Positions 57,336-64,000 of a stretch of DNA of 64,000 bases are shown one piece after another (within the stretch, counting starts at the first letter, position 1; each line of letters opens with the position of its first letter). The position numbers and the translations under genes were made by a program. The notes beneath the pieces were generated by a model. The model was not told the origin of the DNA. It did not search any database and saw only the letters and a program-made list of their open reading frames with translations. Source of the stretch: Aquanectria penicillioides (taxonomy: Eukaryota > Ascomycota > Sordariomycetes > Hypocreales > Nectriaceae); NCBI GenBank assembly GCA_003415625.1, contig PYIU01000003.1:3596001-3660000 (forward strand), written 5' to 3'.

Positions 57336-58694
57336 ATGGCCGATGGGCTAGAACTCTCGCTCTTGGAACGCAGCCCAGCCGAGGTGCGCGCCCATGTCTT
57401 GAGCTACCTCGACAACAAAGAGCTCCTAAAAGCCTGTTGCATCTCCAAGAATCTTCGTCCTGAAGCAGAAAGACTCCTTTTCAGACGTGATGCCCTGCAA
57501 AACAAGAATCGAGCCATCAGATGGGCTGCAGATTCTGCCTCTGACCTCGTCGGAGCCCAGCTGGTTCACAGCTCTCACCAATATGGAGGAAACGTCAAGT
57601 TTGTCTACCGAAAGCGGCATCATAAAGTCAGGCACATTACTGCACTCCATATTGCTTCTGCCAAAGGCAAGAATGAAGTTGTCAAGGCGTTGCTTCAACA
57701 CGGGGCAAGCACGAGCTCCACTGCCAAAAACATCTTCAACCTAGTTGACAATGAAAGCAAGAGACAACTAGAATCTACTGGCGTCGAGTGGCTTCCGCTC
57801 TTCGTCCCGCTTATCCGACGTCACGAGGATATCGTCGACACTTTAATTGAACATGGGGCCCCAGGTTGGCTCACAGTTCCTTTTCAGACCAGGGACCCCA
57901 AGAGGGTCAACAACCAACCGTCTGAGACACCACCCCACTACGTTGCTGTCACCGGCCTCCATGCTGGAGTCTTTATGGACGATGAAGATGTCATTCGTTC
58001 TTTCGCCCTTCGGTTTCCAGACATTCTGGACATGGGACTCCCAACCTCGGGCTCAACTCCCTTGCATCTCGCAGTGGTCCTTGGCAAGGACAACCTGCTC
58101 GCCCCCTTGGTCAACCTGGGTTGTGATGTCGACGCGTTTGATACCACTGGGAAAACACCACTTTATAAAGCTCTGGAAGTCGCCACCACGGAAGTTCAAA
58201 GTGGTGTGCGTCGAAAGGCTGCCCTGAACAATGCCAAGGTTTTGATCAAACTCGGCGCCAATGTCAACCTCCGTCAACGAGACCTCATGCAGGAGACGCC
58301 AATTATCAAGGCTGCTCGTGCCGTCGGCAACGACTGGTCTGAAAGATACCAAATGATTAAGTCCTTGATCGAGCTTCTCGTTAGCAAGGGAGCCGATATC
58401 AATGCGCGAGATGCTACCGGATCAACCGCTTTCACCATCCTATGCCACGCGGCGAGCAGCGTCAAGGGTACCAAGGCCATCTTTGGAGTCGCTCTCCGTT
58501 TCGTCCAGGAGTTCGGTGCAGACCCAAATGGACTCGAAAGATGGCCCCTTGGGCTAGTCCGGAGCCCCATGCTCGTTCTCATGAGTTCCCCCAAGTCTCG
58601 ACCCTTTTGCCCTAGCTTGGAGCAACTTGGAGCACGCATCCACTACAGCGAGGTTGTCAATGTGTTCAAGAACTGGGCCACGTCACGCGATTAG
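57336..58694 (+). CDS. F-box-like and ankyrin-repeat protein, ends at an in-frame TAG
   Basis: Ankyrin repeats mediate protein-protein contact; fungal F-box/ankyrin proteins are often substrate receptors of SCF ubiquitin ligases, but the partner here is unknown. The start at 57336 (CCAACATGG) opens 452 residues. An F-box-like helix pair (about 5-50: LLERSPAEVRAHVLSYLDNK, then LLKACCISKNLRPEAERLLF) comes first. Ankyrin units follow, for example ITALHIASAKGKNEVVKALL, GSTPLHLAVVLGKDNLLAPL and GKTPLYKALEVA, then ANVNLRQRDLMQETPIIKAA and GADINARDATGSTAFTILCH. There are no introns. It stops at TAG (58692-58694), yet the same frame stays open and ankyrin-like for another 147 codons to 59138. The annotated product is therefore probably truncated relative to its ancestor (about 600 residues). 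Confidence 0.75.
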   Translation: MADGLELSLLERSPAEVRAHVLSYLDNKELLKACCISKNLRPEAERLLFRRDALQNKNRAIRWAADSASDLVGAQLVHSSHQYGGNVKFVYRKRHHKVRHITALHIASAKGKNEVVKALLQHGASTSSTAKNIFNLVDNESKRQLESTGVEWLPLFVPLIRRHEDIVDTLIEHGAPGWLTVPFQTRDPKRVNNQPSETPPHYVAVTGLHAGVFMDDEDVIRSFALRFPDILDMGLPTSGSTPLHLAVVLGKDNLLAPLVNLGCDVDAFDTTGKTPLYKALEVATTEVQSGVRRKAALNNAKVLIKLGANVNLRQRDLMQETPIIKAARAVGNDWSERYQMIKSLIELLVSKGADINARDATGSTAFTILCHAASSVKGTKAIFGVALRFVQEFGADPNGLERWPLGLVRSPMLVLMSSPKSRPFCPSLEQLGARIHYSEVVNVFKNWATSRD

Positions 58695-59138
58695 AAGTGC
58701 GGGTACGATATCCTTGGCCACCATTCAGAGATGATTCCCCAAGAGCAGATTCAATGGGCTTTCGAAACCTCTTTTCTCAACAACAACACGGGAGTTTTTA
58801 ATGCGTTGCAAGGCGTCTTCCCGGTTCCAGGCGGTGCTGATGCTTTGGTCTGGAAAGCCTTGACGCAAGCGCCAAAGCCGCTGAGCTCGCTCTTGCGCCA
58901 GCTTCCGATTGACCCTCATTTCTTCCATCAAAGCCAGAGAGGGTATCTTCATCTTGTCGTTGACAAGTTGCGTGGCGGGGGCTATGGGGCGAATGGCAAA
59001 AACAAGGCGATTGATGACATCAAGCAGTTCATTTCCATGGGCACCTCAATTGAAATGCGGGATGGAAACGGATTGACTGCCTTGAAAAAGGCCATGTGCT
59101 TCTCAAGTAATGAGAAGTTGATGAACATCCTTTCTTAA
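58695..59138 (+). pseudogene. Same-frame continuation of the ankyrin protein after the TAG
   Basis: Directly after the TAG, in the same frame, the sequence reads KCGYDILGHHSEMIPQEQIQ and WAFETSFLNNNTGVFNALQG. It ends with a further ankyrin-type unit (KAIDDIKQFISMGTSIEMRD, GNGLTALKKAMCFSS) before TAA at 59136-59138. A separate protein starting at the ATG at 58731 is possible but has no promoter room. It more likely is the original C-terminus, reached only by readthrough or lost through a nonsense change (for example CAG to TAG). A 42-nt intron removing the TAG (58653-58694) can be drawn but lacks a branch site and has a poor donor. Confidence 0.55.
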
Positions 59139-61533
59139 ACAACAGAGTGACGAGACAAGCCCGGTCACATAGACATGTGGGGCACGTTGGAGAAACTGCA
59201 CCATTCCACCACGATGGATAGTAGCGGTTGGAAAGCTTTTTGCAAATGCAAAGTGTTGGTATACAAGGAGAGTTAATGGCTATCCCCAGGGCATCGAGGT
59301 TTAAGTCGACTTGACCGAGACTATTTGAGATAGCCAATGAGGATTGCCATAAAGCAGGCTCGCAAGACAGACGGGCTATTTGCAACGTCGGCACAGGGCT
59401 GGTTTTGAAGAAGGGATGGAATGCAACTTGGATGCGTGATCTATACACGCTGGCTTGGCAAGATGAGCTATAGAACTGGCTCATGAATACAAATGCAGGG
59501 GATTGATTTCTGGTGTCATGCCTTAATTTCAAAGGGGCAGAAATGATGTACGATAATACTACCGCAAATATGTTGGCCCAGAGGCCTACAAACACCATGT
59601 TGCGTTGAGTACTCGAGGATGGAATAGGCTAGTCCGGTGAAGATGACCTAGCATTGTCGCCGAGGCAGTATAATGAGCTGTTTCTACTATCAGCGCCTTC
59701 GGCTGCAGTGTCTCGTGATAGGAACTTTAGGAAGAACTAGGCTAACGGTTATCAGGGACCAGGATCAGGATCAGGACAACAACGCCCGAATCGATGATGA
59801 AGAGCGGGGGCAACATATCGAACAGTCATCCCGAGCGAGAGTTGCAGGGTCGAGAGAGGGAGGCTTTCGGGGACAGCAATTCACGCGCAGCTAGGACCCG
59901 GCGAACGATATAGACACGCGAAGCTTCTCGTCTCATGGATTACGAAATGGAGCTTCTGAAAGGCCATACGCGGATCGGCGTTTGCCTAGGCTGGGCAAGC
60001 ATGGCTCCTTCTGGCGGTGGGGAGGGCTATCAACCGTTCCCAAAGAGGTCCAACCAAAGACAAAGCCAAGGCAAAACGAACATCGCTATCATTTTGGCCG
60101 CCGGCTTTGGGTTGCATTTAGATTTTGGACGGATCGCCGCAGTAAGGAACAAAAGTTCCCGTTGGGGTTCGGGCCGCCGCCGAGTCCTGATGGGGGGAGC
60201 TGGAGAGATAGGGCAGGGCGAGGACGAAGCTAAGGCCATACACATGCATCGAAGCCTCGAATGGAAGTTGGGAAAGGGGACGGAACCACCTTGAGCTTTA
60301 AGCAGGATAAGCAGGATAAGCAGAGGGAAGGGCCCCGTCCTAGGCCCTGTTCGTGGTTGGATGAAGGATCCAGCACTACGTTCCCATCAGATGCAAGAAC
60401 GGGCATCGAGACAAGACCGAGAGAGGCAGCCGTCGCAGCTCCTCAGCTAGGTCCATGGCGCCGCCGGCCTCAGACTCTCACCGAGCGCTGGGTGATGGGC
60501 AATGGGCGATGGGCAATGGAATATTCGGCCACCAATAGCGGCCGATGAAGATGGCGTCGCCGGGTGCGCTGGCGTGCAGGCGTGCATAATCAAACTTCGA
60601 GATAGAGTTCAACTTCCCGATTCCTGCCCTCAAGTCCGGGCTTCGCTCACGTAGCGAGGCGCCCATGTGCGTGCTAACTACTGCCTCCCAGGGCAGAACG
60701 GCCTAGGACGGACGAGAGAGAGAACAGGGCAAGGATCCCCCACGCAGCATTCACCAGCATCGGCTTGTCTCACATCCAGCGCCCCAGCTGCTCCTTTAGG
60801 CAGGTTGCCATGCCTCCCCACACTGCGCTCTCTAGAGGGCCACCACTGAGAGCCATCGCTGAGAGCTGACGCTGGATCACGACTGGATCACGACTGGATC
60901 ACAACCCTGGAGGGGTCACACTGGCGACTGGGTCGCACTGGACCTGAGCCTAAAGCCAAATAAGCTGCGAGCAGATCATCCGAGGCGTCCGGAGTGCGGC
61001 ACCAGCGTGGTCGTGCATCCAACGTTGACTGGACTTTGTCCTTTCCCTTTCCCACTTCCTTTCGTGCCAATCCCTGCGAGAATCCCTGATCATCCCTGGT
61101 CCTGTCTTTGGGGCCTTGGCGGCTTCGGCAGTCCAAACAAATACGGCCCCTGCGCCGGGGGGGGGGACTAAAGTTATAGGGGACAGCCCGAAGTTCTGCT
61201 GTAGGCCGGGTTGGCATTCGATGCAAGAGAGTGCTGCCCTGGACCGATAACAGACGACAAGTGCCTATCACGGGCCCTCGTGCCCGGAAGATCGACAGAA
61301 ACACCATCTGAGCCCTGAGCGGAACATCACGCAAATATGGTAGCTCGGTGACTGCATCAGGAGAGGCGCAAACCCGTCCGCTCAACCGCTTAGATGCTCC
61401 TTCGGCATGACTTCTGTTCTGAGACTCGACTCTGAATTTTTGGAGTCTAAAGTCTTGGATGAATACATGCAAATATAGGATCCTTTGAGCAGGGATGGCC
61501 GTTGAGCGCGGATACACTCAACTGTCTCACGAC
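59139..61533. other. Intergenic region; no gene recognised
   Basis: No recognisable coding sequence. A minus-strand frame (59598-59029) overlaps the ankyrin 3' end and is Cys/Ser-rich without known motifs. Short direct repeats (CAGGAT at 59760-59780, AGCAGGATA at 60301-60320, GGATCACGACT at 60875-60900) are present. Confidence 0.5.
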
Positions 61534-61540
61534 TATAAAT
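61534..61540 (+). promoter_or_regulatory. TATA box of the secreted nuclease gene
   Basis: TATAAAT lies 124 bases before the start codon and is followed by a CT-rich stretch (61565-61630), a normal arrangement for strongly expressed fungal secreted-protein genes. Confidence 0.6.
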
Positions 61541-61663
61541 CCCCCGTGCTAGACCTCCAGTTTCAACTTCTACCATCCTCAGTCTTCACTCCTCCCTCCT
61601 CACTCTTTCACTCTTCAGTCTCCAGCTCTCTACACAGCGCAGACAAACAACAGAGGCTAAACC

Positions 61664-62497
61664 ATGAAGTTCGCCGTCGCTGCTCTTCTCGCCATCTCGG
61701 GCGTTCTTGCTGCCCCTGTTCCCGAGCCGGTACGCACATTGATGCCATCTCAGACCATGAGAATTCCATGATCTAACCAGAGTATGCATATATGTAGACC
61801 GGAATCCCCACCGAGTCGGCTGCTCGAACTCAGCTGTCCGGTCTGACCGTTGCCGCTCACACCAACACCGGCACTTATGACCGTGACCTGTTCCCTCACT
61901 GGATCACCATTTCTGGCACTTGCAACACTCGGTACGCTTCACTCGCAGCACCTGCTCGCTTTTCACTGCTCACAAGACTATCTTGCTAACCCCCCATGTG
62001 AAGTGAGACCGTCCTCAAGCGAGATGGTACCAATGTCGTGACCAACAGCGCGTGCTCTGCCACGTCCGGATCGTGGTACAGCCCCTACGACGGCGCAACC
62101 TGGACTGCTGCCAGTGACGTCGACATTGACCATATGGTCCCTCTGTACAATGCCTGGGTTGTAAGTGGCACTCTTTGAAGAAGATGAAGAAAAAAACAAG
62201 AACCGTCTTCAGTGGTTATAAACTATAGTCTCTAACTATCCATAGTCCGGTGCTGCCTCTTGGACCACCTCCAAGCGCCAGTCGTTTGCCAACGATCTCG
62301 TTCGCCCTCAGCTTTGGGCTGTCACTGATGAGGTCAACCAAGGCAAGAGCAGTGACGCTCCCGATGACTGGAAGCCCCCTCTGACCAGCTTCTACTGCAA
62401 GTACGCCAAGAGCTGGATCGCTGTCAAGAGCTACTGGGAGCTCACTGTGACGAGCACCGAGAAGTCGGCCCTCTCCAGCATGCTGGACTACTGCTAA
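61664..62497 (+). CDS. Secreted HNH-type nuclease (DUF1524/GmrSD-like)
   Basis: This is a small extracellular protein resembling secreted HNH nucleases of fungi and actinomycetes, expected to cut nucleic acid outside the cell. Four exons are joined: 61664-61729, 61798-61931, 62004-62160 and 62246-62497, with introns of 68, 72 and 85 nt. All have GT..AG ends, and the last two have CTAAC branch sites; every junction keeps frame. The product is 202 residues. A signal peptide (MKFAVAALLAISGVLAAPVP) probably cleaves after residue 17. The metal/catalytic motif is VDIDHMVPLYNAW, with Asp109 and His110, followed by FANDLVRPQLWAVTDEVN (Asn134, Asp135) as the second half of the fold. Four cysteines (64, 84, 170 and the C-terminal 202) could make two disulphides. 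It is probably inducible or expressed during nutrient scavenging or host contact; that is inference. Confidence 0.88.
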
Positions 62498-63112
62498 ACG
62501 GACGACGGGTGTGTGTTTCTCAGAGGAGGGCCTGAAGGACTTCCTGTACATTGCGGAGTTTGTTGAAAATGGCTTCTACATCTGTGGAAGGGGAGGGGGA
62601 GGAGGAGGCTCTACGAAAGGGCTCGTTCCACAGAGCAGCATGCATTCCTAAGGAATACGCTTTTATTCTCAACCCTTCATCATGATAATGAATTTTTCAT
62701 TCAAAGCACTATCCTTCTTTACAGACCAATGCCTCTTAAGAAATATCTTGAAAATGCCCTGATGTCTGCCCTTGTTCGCGTCGCTAGCTGCTTGTTTAGT
62801 CGCTTGAGCCATAGTAGCCCCTGGCCTTGGCAATCCTCCTCGACTTGGTCGAATTGCGGGCACACTGGGCACACAGGACTCTGTAAACACTTTCCAGGTT
62901 CGGCAGATCATGGCTTGATTCCGCGGCAACTTCGGTACTCCATGCAAGAAATCGCTGAATAATGCTCAGGCAATCCTCGTGAGGCGGAAAAAGCACATCT
63001 TCGCCATTGTGAGCCAAGGCCCAGAACACAACAGGGATCTCCTCCGAGGAGGAAATAGAAAACCGTCCCACTCGGCGGGCTCGGAGATGAAAAAGCCGTC
63101 GATGTTTGACTG
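62498..63112. other. 3' flank of the nuclease and possible minus-strand remnant
   Basis: After the nuclease stop, minus-strand frames at 63374-62796 (FSISSSEEIPVVFWALAHNG, EDVLFPPHEDCLSIIQRFLA) and 62947-62669 (GRHQGIFKIFLKRHWSVKKD) have natural composition but different frames. They may be parts of a decayed gene ending near 62669. The family is not recognised. Confidence 0.35.
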
Positions 63113-63215
63113 ATACAAAAGTTGCGGTCACAAGTTTGTATCTACTCAAGAGGTTACTTATCGGTAGTCGCACAGTGCAAGAGAGTGCAGGCCTACATAC
63201 AAACGCAGAATGAAT
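63113..63215 (+). repeat. Second copy of the dispersed repeat found at 8.1 kb
   Basis: From 63121, this copy matches 8085 onward: GTCACAAGTTTGTATCTACT, CACAGTGCAA and GAGTGCAG are shared in the same order and orientation. By eye there are about nine mismatches in the first 76 aligned positions. Unlike the 8.1-kb locus, no inverted partner is seen within the next 500 bases, but an AT-rich stretch follows at 63470-63510. Confidence 0.75.
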
Positions 63216-64000
63216 ACCGTAGCGTCTCACTAAATTCGCACAGCTTAGCGCGAGACAGGTCTGAGTCTCCTGCAAGAAAAAAGCAAAGAGATGCTTATGA
63301 TGGAGCAAAGGCTGGGGCTCTATTCGCCAAAGTCCCACATATCTATCAGCCAAAACGCCTTTTTGCTTCTCCAATGTCGTGGGTCACACGGAGCGGCGTT
63401 GACTACTACGCTAATAAGTTGTGCGAATTTATTGACATGATACAGCACCATCAGAAATCTAGCAAAAGAAAATAATATAAAAAATGATATAAAAGTGATT
63501 TTTTTTTATCCAAGCAACACATACTGACTAACACTGCATGTTCATCCGTCACGGCTCAACGGGTTGCATCTTACACCAACATGTGTGATGCATGGCAAAC
63601 CGGCTGGTGTGATTAGTCTACACAAGCACCTCACGTGTCATTGGACGAAATATTTAGTTATGAATCGGAATGCAGGCGCATTCTGCGTCGTTAATACATT
63701 AAAGAAATCTAATTTGATGTAGTGTCCAAAAGTCTTCTCAGTTTCGTCCCGTGTTTTTCTTCATTATACATACCATCTTTCCCAAGCAAGATAATTTGTT
63801 TATACAGGTGTAGAATAGAATAAGAATATGAACAAAGGGTATCAGGGCTGTGTAAACGGCCACGACAAAGCAGGAAAACTCCAAATTTCATGCCCATGAT
63901 GTGGCTCTCGGGATCAGGAGAGCCGACGCCAGTTCGCTGTTTAAATGATGTTGGCGGTAGTGATACATGGTTCAAATTATGCCCTGAGGGTGATGTCGCC
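63216..64000. other. AT-rich right end of window; no gene recognised
   Basis: A plus-strand frame continues to 63475 (RDRSESPARKKQRDAYDGAK, then WVTRSGVDYYANKLCEFIDM) and has fairly natural composition, but it starts inside the repeat and matches nothing I know. A minus-strand frame at 63975-63709 is similar in quality. A T9 run lies at 63500-63508. Confidence 0.35.

Noticed and set aside
58653..58694. 42-nt intron that would remove the TAG in the ankyrin gene
   Set aside because: The donor GTTGTC is weak, there is no branch site, and the length is below the usual fungal minimum.
59029..59598. 189-codon minus-strand frame with a hydrophobic start
   Set aside because: It overlaps the ankyrin 3' end and is Cys/Ser-rich without motifs.

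Overview
This is 64 kb of nuclear DNA from a filamentous ascomycete, most likely a Sordariomycete. The genes have short introns (about 50 to 150 nt) with GT..AG ends and CTAAC-type branch points. There are pyrimidine-rich leaders before start codons and C/A at -3. The gene set is fungal: Opy2, Ras2, a Num1/ApsA cortex protein, Otu2, a fungal TPMT-type methyltransferase and the N-terminus of a chitin synthase. I cannot name the species from the sequence.

Layout. 1-286 (minus): 5' end of a probable chitin synthase running off the left edge. 6.0-7.4 kb (plus): OPY2. 8.08-8.37 kb: an AT-rich element with inverted ends; one arm recurs at 63.1 kb. 11.8-12.7 kb: a frame-broken coding remnant. 13.4-17.7 kb: long low-complexity DNA. 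17.75-18.6 kb (minus): ras2. 18.6-26.2 kb: no recognisable gene. 26.2-29.1 kb: a divergent pair, a haloacid-dehalogenase-type hydrolase (minus) and a six-span membrane protein (plus). 29.1-35.4 kb: no recognisable gene. 37.5-41.6 kb (plus): apsA/NUM1. 42.5-44.5 kb: OTU2 (plus) tail-to-tail with a methyltransferase (minus). 48.05-48.26 kb (minus): a small 69-residue protein. 52.3-54.7 kb: decayed coding remnants. 57.3-59.1 kb (plus): an F-box-like/ankyrin protein split by one in-frame TAG. 61.7-62.5 kb (plus): a four-exon secreted HNH-type nuclease.

The recognised genes are mostly housekeeping or signalling and do not form one pathway. Several do touch polarity, cell wall and stress signalling: chitin synthase, Opy2 (anchor of the HOG/MAPK branch), Ras2 and ApsA/Num1 (nuclear and dynein positioning). 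I see no biosynthetic cluster, no CRISPR-like array and no convincing tRNA.

The strongest unexpected signal is technical or evolutionary. At five places in three otherwise well-conserved genes (chitin synthase, apsA twice, methyltransferase twice) the frame slips in the same direction, as if one base were missing, and four of the five fall in a short G or C run. That fits homopolymer undercalling in the assembly better than decay of three core genes. The in-frame TAG in the ankyrin gene is a substitution-type change and needs a separate explanation. The window is also rich in long poly(G)/poly(C) tracts and microsatellites, and is gene-poor for a fungus of this kind.
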